From assembly GCA_022241785.1 (NCBI GenBank), contig JAKOMP010000012.1, positions 33,116-97,115 of the forward strand: 64,000 bases of DNA, read 5' to 3'. Positions 56,634 to 64,000 of the stretch are shown here, one piece after another. Under the pieces are notes generated by a model. That model saw only the letters and a list, made by a program, of their open reading frames with translations, searched no databases and was not told where the DNA came from. The stretch comes from Cyanocohniella sp. LLY (GTDB lineage: Bacteria > Cyanobacteriota > Cyanobacteriia > Cyanobacteriales > Nostocaceae). Within the stretch, counting starts at the first letter, position 1. Each line of letters opens with the position of its first letter. The position numbers and the translations under genes were made by a program.

Positions 56634-57077
56634 ATGCTATATCTAGCCCAAGCACGTAAAAACGAATTTTTAGACCAGTACCAGTTACGTTTGTTGGCAC
56701 GTCAAGAAGCAGACAATCTTTGGGTAATCATCCCCGAAGAAGCTTTTATTTTGTTAGGAAAAGGCAACACTATGAGCGAGAAATTGCTAGTTTTAGTGGA
56801 GCTTGCTGAGAGTGGTGATATTGAGAAGCTAGAAGAAGCTAGTGATTGGGTACTCAATTTAGTCCAAACTTACCTGAGCGCTGGTATGTCGCCTCAAGAT
56901 TTACAACAAGAAGCAGAAAGAGCAGAAAGTTGGCGACAATCTTTAACTTTACAAAATCAAGACTTGGCGCGACGTTCCCTAGAATTGGAAGCCCGTCGGG
57001 AACAAATTCAAGCTTTAGAAGAAAGTATTAAACGCGAAAGAAATTTGAGCCAACGAGAATCTCAAGGTGAATCTTAA
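56634..57077 (+). CDS. Conserved hypothetical protein with C-terminal coiled coil
   Basis: This is a 147-residue protein. Residues 1-45 are mixed (MLYLAQARKNEFLDQYQLRLLARQE), then a helical stretch (EKLLVLVELAESGDIEKLEEA) and a C-terminal coiled coil at about 88-140 (LQQEAERAESWRQSLTLQNQDL). No function known to me. Start ATG at 56634. It converges on the UbiB gene over a repeat. Confidence 0.7.
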   Translation: MLYLAQARKNEFLDQYQLRLLARQEADNLWVIIPEEAFILLGKGNTMSEKLLVLVELAESGDIEKLEEASDWVLNLVQTYLSAGMSPQDLQQEAERAESWRQSLTLQNQDLARRSLELEARREQIQALEESIKRERNLSQRESQGES

Positions 57078-57192
57078 AGATGAGAAAGAAGGGGCATAAG
57101 GAAGTATTTTTCTTCTTCTCCCCTTGTCCCCTTGCACCGCACTGAGCTTGTCGTTCGCGCAGCGTCTCGAAGAGAAGTGTCCCCTTGTCTCC

Positions 57193-59214
57193 CTACATCC
57201 GTACAGGTAAAGAAACCCTTGCAGGTCTTGCCAACTGACGGCCATCGGTGTTTTGAACTTCTTCGGCTGCTAACAACTCACGAATCAGACGTGCTATGAC
57301 TTTTTGGGTTAGGCGATTGGTAACTTGCTGTCCTAAACGCTGTACGCCTGGATTTACTAATAATTGGGCCAGCTGAGAAGCCATCTGCACTGGATCAAAA
57401 CCACGCGTTTCTTGGAGAATGTTTAAAATGCGTTTAATATGCTCTAAGGTTTGTTGTTGCTCAACTGTCGCTTTTGGAGTTTCGTTGACTGCTGTTAAAC
57501 CTATTCTTTCTCTGAGGACGTAAGTGAAGTTGTGTAAGACATTTTTGCCTAAAGCATTCAAGCCATTAACAAATTCATCTACTAGCTTGTCGCGAATAAA
57601 AGCTCCACGTTCAGAAGAAAGAAACTCTAAACCCTGATCCAAAACTAGATTAAAGTCATAGTCTTGATTTTTCTTGGCATTGCGTAACAAGTTTTCTAAC
57701 CGATTCCAACGGAATTTACCCTCTTTAAATAATAAGTTTTGCAGAGATGTTCTTAATTGCGTTGAAGGATCGGTTAATAGACGTTTAGCAACGTAAGGAT
57801 AAGCTTCACTAAGAACTTTGAAGTTGGGATCTATATAAATTGCAATACCTTCTAGGGTCACCAAGGAGCGAATAATTAAAGCATAGTAAGGTGGTACCCG
57901 GAAAGGATATTCATACATCAAAGCTGATAATTCATCGGTGATACTTTTGATGTTCAAATCAGCTACACTGGCTCCTTGAGCATCAGCAAAGACTCTGGCA
58001 AAAGCGGGAATAATTGGTGTTAAGTCGGTTTCTGGTGATAAGAAATCTAGCTTTACGTAGTCGTTGGCTAAACCTTCAAAGTCACGGTTGACGACGTGGA
58101 CGATCGCTTCAATTAAACCATAGCGCTGGGGTGGCTGAATCTCACTCATCATCCCAAAGTCGAGATAGGCCAATTTGCCATCTGGTGTGGCTAGCAAATT
58201 ACCTGGGTGGGGATCAGCATGGAAAAATCCGTGTTCTAATAACTGGCGCAAGGAACATTGGACACCTACTTCAATGAGATAGCGAGCATCGATACCTTGG
58301 GCATTAATTTCTACTGTTTGCGTTAATTTAGTACCGTTAATCCACTCCATCGTCAAGACGCGACGATTGGTATACTCCCAGTAAATTTTCGGTACATAAA
58401 TGTCTTTTATATGACCATATAACTCGAAGAAGCGTTCGGCATTTTCTCCCTCATGAATATAATCCATCTCTTCAAAGATGCGATCGCCTAATTCATCGAG
58501 AATACCAACTAAGTCACTGCGTATCCGTTTAACTTGGTTTTGTACCCAACCGGCGATTTGCCGCAAAATATACAAATCAATGGTAATGCGTTCTCTTAAG
58601 TCCGGACGTTGAACTTTAATGGCAACTTCTTCACCAGTTTTGAGTTTACCTTTATAGACTTGTCCTAAAGAAGCAGCGGCAATTGGCTGATGCGAGAGTT
58701 CAGCGTAAATCTCTGATGGTGGTGCGCCTAATTCTTCTTCAATGAATTGGTAAGCAATTTCGTTGGGAAACGGCGGTAATTGATCTTGTAACCTAGTTAA
58801 CTCTTCTAAATAAGTAGGAGGAACTAAATCTGGTCTGGTGGATAAAGCCTGGCCAATTTTGATGTAGGCGGGCCCTAATTTTGTTAATAAGTCCCGCAGT
58901 TGCACGGCTCGACGACGGTCTGCTTTAACGTTAATTCCCCGGCGGCTATCCCACCACAACCCAAAAATAAGGGAAAGTGTCGGCTTCAATACGGCAATAA
59001 TGCGCCGCAAAACTTGCCAGGGTCTACGACCATAATGCTCTCTTATTTCTTCGGGATTATAGCGTATTGTTATCTCAGGCTCGGACTTTTGAGCAATTAG
59101 CAGTTTTGGTGAACGCACAACCAAGGCTGGGTTGCCATTTTCTGGCACTACTTCAGTCACAAGCGTTTCGCCCTCGGTTGGTTGGGAATTAGGGGGAAGT
59201 GTCTTAACAATCAT
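57193..59214 (-). CDS. ABC1/AarF/UbiB family atypical kinase
   Basis: This is a 673-residue protein-kinase-like protein. The family signature KIGQALSTRPDLVPPTYLEELTRLQDQLPP is complete, with the Ala-rich loop AAASLGQVYKG, Lys in AIKVQRP, the catalytic HADPHPGNLL and metal Asp in YLDFGM. A C-terminal amphipathic part follows. UbiB/ADCK proteins bind ATP and support quinone or prenyl-lipid biosynthesis; cyanobacteria have several and use plastoquinone. The ATG at 59214 is chosen over a GTG four codons earlier. Confidence 0.93.
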   Translation of the reverse strand: MIVKTLPPNSQPTEGETLVTEVVPENGNPALVVRSPKLLIAQKSEPEITIRYNPEEIREHYGRRPWQVLRRIIAVLKPTLSLIFGLWWDSRRGINVKADRRRAVQLRDLLTKLGPAYIKIGQALSTRPDLVPPTYLEELTRLQDQLPPFPNEIAYQFIEEELGAPPSEIYAELSHQPIAAASLGQVYKGKLKTGEEVAIKVQRPDLRERITIDLYILRQIAGWVQNQVKRIRSDLVGILDELGDRIFEEMDYIHEGENAERFFELYGHIKDIYVPKIYWEYTNRRVLTMEWINGTKLTQTVEINAQGIDARYLIEVGVQCSLRQLLEHGFFHADPHPGNLLATPDGKLAYLDFGMMSEIQPPQRYGLIEAIVHVVNRDFEGLANDYVKLDFLSPETDLTPIIPAFARVFADAQGASVADLNIKSITDELSALMYEYPFRVPPYYALIIRSLVTLEGIAIYIDPNFKVLSEAYPYVAKRLLTDPSTQLRTSLQNLLFKEGKFRWNRLENLLRNAKKNQDYDFNLVLDQGLEFLSSERGAFIRDKLVDEFVNGLNALGKNVLHNFTYVLRERIGLTAVNETPKATVEQQQTLEHIKRILNILQETRGFDPVQMASQLAQLLVNPGVQRLGQQVTNRLTQKVIARLIRELLAAEEVQNTDGRQLARPARVSLPVRM

Positions 59215-59226
59215 GAAAATAGCCAC

Positions 59227-59872
59227 CAGTCAGATTGAGCATGTTAAGTATTGTAACAATAGGGTTACAAACCAGCATCCCTCAAAAGGGGATAAATGGA
59301 AATAAATTTTAGCTACACCCACCAATCAAAAGAATTATTCACCTTATATCAAGGTAATCCATAGTTTTGCTACACTGAAATGGGCCTACTAGTCTAATAT
59401 AAATGGTTGTTGACCCACCCACTCGACTCATAACAAACGGTCACAGTAGCGGTAATACGCTTACCAAGTCTAAGAGCGAGAGAAAGGGGGAAAAACCTTG
59501 GTCACTGGTTCGCATGATTACGTTCTGCGGTAAAAAATCAGCCATACAAAGGTGTACGGAAAAGTAATCAAACTGTCTGCGGGAGGCGGACGGCTGCGCG
59601 GGTTCTTCCTTGAGAAGATAAACGGTGTAAACCGAGAGACGCTGTGTAAGACCATGATCGGGTTTAGTCCCGAATATCTCTGTGATATACCCAACGTGGC
59701 AATAGCGAATGAGACGCGAAACGATGATGGTTGTTTTACTGAAGCTCTGGCTTCAGCAAAGTAAGCCGGAGTACTTCACTAGTAGTGGGTATTGCTGGTA
59801 GCTAAAAGATTATTCTGAAGTGTTTTGTAACTTAAAAGTCTCGGCAACTGCCCTCACGGAGAATTTCGCTGA
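59227..59872. other. Intergenic region with structured, possibly mobile-element-derived sequence
   Basis: Bases 59440-59790 differ from the AT-rich flanks and contain several stems: CGGTGTAAACCG (59619-59630), CGGGTTTAGTCCCG (59659-59672), GAAGCTCTGGCTTC (59742-59755) and AGTA/TACT around 59759-59775, ending in TTCAC. The end resembles right ends of IS200/IS605-type elements, which encode guide RNAs for TnpB. A 70-codon GTG-start frame (59552-59764) covers the area but has no recognisable domain. I treat it as a candidate remnant or ncRNA. Confidence 0.35.
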
Positions 59873-61633
59873 ATGTTGCTTTGCCTACGAATCGAAAATT
59901 TTGCCCTAATTGACCAATTAGAACTGGAATTCGGCGCTGGACTCAATGTTTTAACCGGGGAAACTGGCGCGGGAAAATCGATTATTTTGGATGCCATTGA
60001 CGCGGCCTTGGGCGGTAAAGTCTCTAGTCGAGTGATTCGCACGGGGACAAATCGGTCAATGGTGGAAGCCACTTTTACTTCTAATCCACCCTTAACTGCT
60101 TGGTTGAGTGAACAGGAAATTGATTTAATTGATGATAATTGTGTAATTGTCAGTCGAGAAATTACCGCTACTGCGAGTAATGTCCGGAGTAGATCGCGGG
60201 TAAATGGGGTGTTGGTAAATCGGCAGATCATGGGAGGAATGCGCGATCGCTTGGTGGAAATCACCGCCCAAGGTCAAACTGTACAAGTGGGACAACCTGC
60301 CCAAGTTAGGGAGTGGTTGGATGTGTACGGTGGTGATGCCTTATTGCAGCAGCGTCAACTAATTGGGACGGCTTTTAATACTTACCAACAAGCGCATCTG
60401 ATTTTAGAAAAACGCCGGACATCAGAACGAGAACGCCTGCAACAACTCGATTTACTCACTTATCAAGTGCAGGAGTTGACAGCAGCCAATATTGAAAATC
60501 CTCAAGAATTAGAACAACTGATCCAAGAACGAGAACGCTTAAATCATGTAGTTGAATTGCAACAGATGAGTTACAAGGTTTATGAAGCTTTGTATCAAAA
60601 TGATAGCGAAACCCCAGCCGCAGCAGATTTACTGGGTGACAGCGAAGCAACATTAACTGACATGGTGGAATACGATGCCCAACTGCAACCTTTGTTGGAT
60701 TTGGTGCGGGATGCTCAAACTGCCATGATGGAAGTGGGTAGACAAATTAATGCTTATGGCGAAAGTTTAGAAGCTGATCCCCAAAGGTTGGAGGAAGTCG
60801 AAACCCGTATTCAAGAATTAAAACAAATTTGTCGCAAGTATGGACCCACTCTTACAGAAGCCATCGCCTACTACGAACGTATCCAAGGTGAATTAAGCGA
60901 ACTCAACGATAGCGAACAATCTATTGAAAGTCTAGAACAGCAAGTACAGGCGAGTTTAGCCAAGCTGACTCAAGCTTGTGGCAAATTAACTCAACTGCGG
61001 CGGCAAACTGCTGCTAATTTAGAATCCCGATTGCTTTTTGAACTCAAGCCTTTAGCGATGGAAAAGGTACAGTTTCAAGTGGAAATCGCGCCTACTGCCC
61101 CCACAGTTACGGGATCTGACAAAATTACATTTATGTTTAGCCCCAATCCTGGGGAACCACTACAACCTTTAATGGCTATCGCTTCTGGTGGGGAAATGAG
61201 TCGGTTTTTGCTAGCGCTGAAAGCTTGTTTTAACCAAATAGATGCGGCGGAAACAATGGTATTTGATGAAATTGACGTTGGTGTGTCTGGCAGAGTCGCT
61301 CAAGCGATCGCCGAAAAGTTACACCAATTAAGTCAAAATAATCAAGTATTGTGTGTCACCCACCAACCTTTGGTGGCGGCCATGGCTGATCGGCATTTCC
61401 GTGTAGATAAGCAAACTATTACCCAAGGTAAAGGTAAAAAAGCTCACAATGGTAACGCCGAACAACGTACAGTAGTGCGTGTGACTAACTTGGATAATTT
61501 AACTCATCGCCGGGATGAACTAGCACAATTAGCTGGTGGGAAATCAGCTACTGATGCCATCGCTTTTGCTGAGTCTTTATTATTACAAGCTGCTCATCAT
61601 CGTGGGGATAAAAATAATCCCAATTTACATTGA
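59873..61633 (+). CDS. recN: DNA repair protein RecN
   Basis: This is a 586-residue SMC-like ATPase. Walker A GETGAGKS is at 29-36, a long coiled coil spans about 170-390, and the C-terminal half has the ABC signature [13 protein letters not shown] and Walker [13 protein letters not shown]. RecN binds DNA ends and promotes recombination repair of double-strand breaks. The gene overlaps the convergent purM by nine bases at its 3' end. Confidence 0.96.
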   Translation: MLLCLRIENFALIDQLELEFGAGLNVLTGETGAGKSIILDAIDAALGGKVSSRVIRTGTNRSMVEATFTSNPPLTAWLSEQEIDLIDDNCVIVSREITATASNVRSRSRVNGVLVNRQIMGGMRDRLVEITAQGQTVQVGQPAQVREWLDVYGGDALLQQRQLIGTAFNTYQQAHLILEKRRTSERERLQQLDLLTYQVQELTAANIENPQELEQLIQERERLNHVVELQQMSYKVYEALYQNDSETPAAADLLGDSEATLTDMVEYDAQLQPLLDLVRDAQTAMMEVGRQINAYGESLEADPQRLEEVETRIQELKQICRKYGPTLTEAIAYYERIQGELSELNDSEQSIESLEQQVQASLAKLTQACGKLTQLRRQTAANLESRLLFELKPLAMEKVQFQVEIAPTAPTVTGSDKITFMFSPNPGEPLQPLMAIASGGEMSRFLLALKACFNQIDAAETMVFDEIDVGVSGRVAQAIAEKLHQLSQNNQVLCVTHQPLVAAMADRHFRVDKQTITQGKGKKAHNGNAEQRTVVRVTNLDNLTHRRDELAQLAGGKSATDAIAFAESLLLQAAHHRGDKNNPNLH

Positions 61634-62656
61634 TGATGGCAAGCCTTCTAGTGTCCCCGAACTAGTTATCACTTCACCAATAGTCAAAGCTGAAATATCC
61701 TGCGATCGCAAAAAACTAATGGTGGGTTCTACTTGATGGGGTGGTACTAATAGCACAAATCCAATTCCCATATTGAAAGTATGATACATAGCCTCAGCAC
61801 TAACTGAACCAGCTTGTGCTAGCCACTGAAATATAGGAGGAATCTGCCAACTGGGGTTAATTTTAATCCCTTGACCTTTACCCAAACATCTGGGTAAATT
61901 TTCTGGTAAGCCGCCACCTGTAATATGGGCCATACCGTGAATTTCTAAACCAGCTTGACGAGCTGCTAAAACAGGTTTGACATAAATTTGCGTGGGTTTG
62001 AGGAAAGCTGCGCCGATGGTTTCACCACCTAATAATTCTGGTTTGTCATCCCAATTAAAACCACCATCACTGACAATCTTGCGGACTAAACTCAAGCCAT
62101 TACTGTGTACACCTGTACTAGGCAGGGCGATCGCTACATCCCCCACTTGGACTTGGGAACTATCCAGCATTTGGCTTTTTTCCACAATTCCCACACAAAA
62201 CCCAGCTAAGTCATATTCACCAACTTGGTAAAAACCGGGCATTTCTGCGGTTTCTCCGCCCAATAAGGCACAACCAGCTAACCTACACCCAGCAGCTATA
62301 CCAGCTACCACTTGAGTGAGTTGCTCTTTTTCTAACTTACCTGTGGCTACATAATCTAAAAAAAACAACGGTTCTGCGCCTGATGTCAACACATCATTCA
62401 CGCACATTGCTACTAAATCAATACCAACGGTGTCATGACAATTGAGAATTTGAGCAATTTTTAACTTTGTGCCTACACCATCAGTCCCAGAAACCAACAC
62501 TGGCTCTTTAAAACCCCCTGGTAGTTGGAAACAACCACCAAAACCACCCAATCCGCCAATTACTTCCGGTCTAAAGGTGCTGTGAACCAAATTGCGAATT
62601 TGATCTACAAAAGCTCTACCAGCCTCAACATCCACCCCGGCATCCCGATAATCCAT
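61625..62656 (-). CDS. purM: Phosphoribosylformylglycinamidine cyclo-ligase (AIR synthetase)
   Basis: This is a 343-residue enzyme of step five of purine synthesis. It contains [13 protein letters not shown] at the start, then [14 protein letters not shown] (ATP/FGAM loop), [10 protein letters not shown] and the Gly-rich [14 protein letters not shown]. The ATG at 62656 gives the typical start; the frame runs seven codons further to a TTG. Length is typical. Convergent overlap with recN. Confidence 0.96.
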   Translation of the reverse strand: MDYRDAGVDVEAGRAFVDQIRNLVHSTFRPEVIGGLGGFGGCFQLPGGFKEPVLVSGTDGVGTKLKIAQILNCHDTVGIDLVAMCVNDVLTSGAEPLFFLDYVATGKLEKEQLTQVVAGIAAGCRLAGCALLGGETAEMPGFYQVGEYDLAGFCVGIVEKSQMLDSSQVQVGDVAIALPSTGVHSNGLSLVRKIVSDGGFNWDDKPELLGGETIGAAFLKPTQIYVKPVLAARQAGLEIHGMAHITGGGLPENLPRCLGKGQGIKINPSWQIPPIFQWLAQAGSVSAEAMYHTFNMGIGFVLLVPPHQVEPTISFLRSQDISALTIGEVITSSGTLEGLPSSM

Positions 62657-62729
62657 TCCTGACTGCACCGTTATCAATCCGTTACCAACTTAGGCTATCA
62701 TCTTGGAGGTGGTTTGTTGTGAGTCTACA

Positions 62730-62936
62730 TTAAAATACTTCCTCTTCAATGCCACGCCACCATTCACCCAAATTCATTAAATCTTGGTGTATATCTGCTA
62801 ATTCATTGGCATATGTATCTTCGGAAATATTAGCTTGACGTTCTTGCAACTTCTTGAGTCTCAGTTGCACCAATAGCCAAGGTTTAGTGATGCTATTTGT
62901 GGATTCCAAGTATTGAGCTAGTTCTTTACTATCCAT
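62730..62936 (-). CDS. Small conserved hypothetical protein, 68 residues
   Basis: This is a helical, acidic protein (MDSKELAQYLESTNSITKPW, then LKKLQERQANISEDTYANELADIHQDL). It lies 73 bases upstream of purM on the same strand and may be co-transcribed. No domain recognised. The start at 62936 is the only ATG in a suitable place. Confidence 0.7.
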   Translation of the reverse strand: MDSKELAQYLESTNSITKPWLLVQLRLKKLQERQANISEDTYANELADIHQDLMNLGEWWRGIEEEVF

Positions 62937-63008
62937 ATGTTTGTTTTAGTTCACTACTTTTTACAATACATTAGACAGTTCAGCCCAGCACCATTTGCTT
63001 AACAGATC

Positions 63009-63037
63009 AAAAACAGCCACGAGCCAAGTCGTGACTG
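63009..63037 (-). terminator. Rho-independent terminator of sodB
   Basis: Read on the minus strand, CAGTCACGA pairs with TCGTGGCTG and TTTTT follows. It lies about 90 bases after the sodB stop in the correct orientation. Confidence 0.8.
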
Positions 63038-63126
63038 CTAGGCAATATTCAGAAATTAACTGATTGTCTCTGCTTTGCATATCTGGCAAAAGTCAGTACA
63101 ACAACCAGTACAAAACTGCAAGTTAA

Positions 63127-63729
63127 TTAGGCTTTAGCAAGATTTGCCGCCGCAAATTCCCAATTCACCAACTGATCTAAGAAATTTTTGATGAATGCTG
63201 GACGAGCATTTCTGTAGTCTATGTAATAAGCGTGTTCCCAAACATCCAAGGTTAGGAGTGCTTTTTTACCATGAGCTAAAGGGTTTTCCGCATTCGGTGT
63301 CTTCATTACCTTCAGCGTCCCACCATCATCAATTAGCCAAGCCCATCCACTACCGAACTGAGTTGCAGCAGCGTTAGAGAACTCTTCTTTAAATTTATCG
63401 AAGCTACCAAAGTCTTTATCAATCTTGGCTGCTAAGTCACCGCTGGGTGCGCCGCCGCCTGAGGGTGTGAGGGAATTCCAGAAGAAGGTATGGTTCCAAA
63501 CTTGGGCAGCATTGTTGAAGATGCCCACTTTAGAGGAGTCTTTAAAGGTAGTTTGGATGACCTCTTCTAGAGATTTATCAGCAAGTTCCGTACCATCAGT
63601 CAGCTTGTTCAGGTTATCTACATAAGATTTGTGATGCTTGCCGTAATGATACTCAAAGGTTTCGCCTTTCATGCCATGAGACTCTAGAGCATTAAAGTCG
63701 AAAGGTAAGGGGGGCTGTGTAAATGCCAT
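63127..63729 (-). CDS. sodB: Iron superoxide dismutase
   Basis: This is a 200-residue cytosolic Fe-SOD. Metal ligands are His28 (FEYHYGKHH), His in VWNHTFFWN, and Asp and His in LDVWEHAYYIDY. The active-site region FNNAAQVWNHTFFW and the SGGGAPSG loop favour iron over manganese. There is no signal peptide, unlike the membrane-bound Mn-SOD of Anabaena. Own terminator; transcribed alone. Confidence 0.96.
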   Translation of the reverse strand: MAFTQPPLPFDFNALESHGMKGETFEYHYGKHHKSYVDNLNKLTDGTELADKSLEEVIQTTFKDSSKVGIFNNAAQVWNHTFFWNSLTPSGGGAPSGDLAAKIDKDFGSFDKFKEEFSNAAATQFGSGWAWLIDDGGTLKVMKTPNAENPLAHGKKALLTLDVWEHAYYIDYRNARPAFIKNFLDQLVNWEFAAANLAKA

Positions 63730-64000
63730 TTTGTGAAATCCTCTCTTTAACTGTTTTCCATTTTAAAGCTGTTACAGCAGCTTAGGAAATTACAGGTTTT
63801 ATACGTATAAGTTTCATATCCTTTAATGTTGGATATAAAACTTAACATCGCCATTTTACTACTAAAAGGAAGATCAAGACAAAGTAGATTAATAAGGGAG
63901 CATCCCACTTTTTTGAATGTCATTGCGAACGCAACGAAGTGGAGTGTTCGCGTAGCGTGCCGGAGGCTCTAGCAATCGCATGGTTTTATTCTTAGTGCGA
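63730..64000. other. sodB upstream region and dispersed repeat at the window edge
   Basis: Bases 63730-63880 contain the sodB promoter region; no operator is called. Bases 63918-63979 hold a Nostoc-type palindromic repeat (GTCATTGCGAACG, GTTCGCGTAGCGTGCCGGAGG, AGCAATCGCA) related to elements near 52,782 and 23,035. The sequence then leaves the window. Confidence 0.6.

Noticed and set aside
1..64000. tRNA, rRNA, tmRNA or SRP RNA genes
   Set aside because: No anticodon/T-loop pattern or conserved RNA core was recognised by eye on either strand; a covariance search would be needed for certainty.

Overview
The window is a stretch of chromosome from a filamentous, probably heterocyst-forming cyanobacterium of the Nostoc/Anabaena group. 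The evidence is beta-carboxysome shell genes, photosystem I psaM, a valyl-tRNA synthetase carrying the cyanobacterial membrane (CAAD) domain, many families known mainly from cyanobacteria (Tab2, DUF1823, DUF1824, Ycf23/DUF561, LrtA), abundant HIP1 palindromes (GCGATCGC), and heptamer tandem repeats of the STRR type. No rRNA, tRNA or CRISPR array was recognised.

Region 0.7-11.5 kb is rich in carboxysome functions. It holds ccmK3-ccmK4 (minor shell hexamers), a ParA-type ATPase overlapping a coiled-coil partner that ends in a C-terminal Trp (a likely McdA-McdB carboxysome-positioning pair), and ccmP (tandem-BMC shell trimer) coupled to a pentapeptide-repeat protein. Between them are DAHP synthase, a GH13 glucan enzyme, DUF1823, acylphosphatase and a GNAT protein. 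An HD-domain protein, an SDR and a nuclease-like gene with an internal stop follow up to 13.9 kb.

Region 13.9-20.4 kb is the accessory highlight: four minus-strand genes in the order Trypco1-like small protein, trypsin-AAA/STAND fusion, multi-membrane-span AAA ATPase, TPR protein. This resembles the trypsin/NTPase conflict systems described by comparative genomics. The two ATPases share the same linker motif, and the membrane part of one is encoded by 24-bp tandem repeats.

Region 20.8-36.2 kb holds a FetB-like permease, a DegT aminotransferase, Ycf23, a Ser/Thr kinase with WD40 repeats, Tab2, a DUF2805 protein beside an Fe-S photolyase, a CcmS-like protein, an ABC exporter, a four-helix-bundle gene broken by a small TA-target MITE, a prohibitin, DUF1824, an ABC-F ATPase and PrxQ.

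Region 36.3-51.2 kb holds lrtA, lipB, dnaX (with a repeat-encoded Thr/Pro linker), a GT2 glycosyltransferase, a phosphotransacetylase-like protein, a DprA/LOG-like protein, MAPEG, YajQ, GST, a TPR protein and psaM. Region 51.3-64 kb holds a FGGY kinase, a GxxExxY gene between inverted repeats, valS, a UbiB kinase, recN, purM and sodB. Dispersed small repeats sit in most of the longer gaps, including an ACTAGT-bounded family with three copies.
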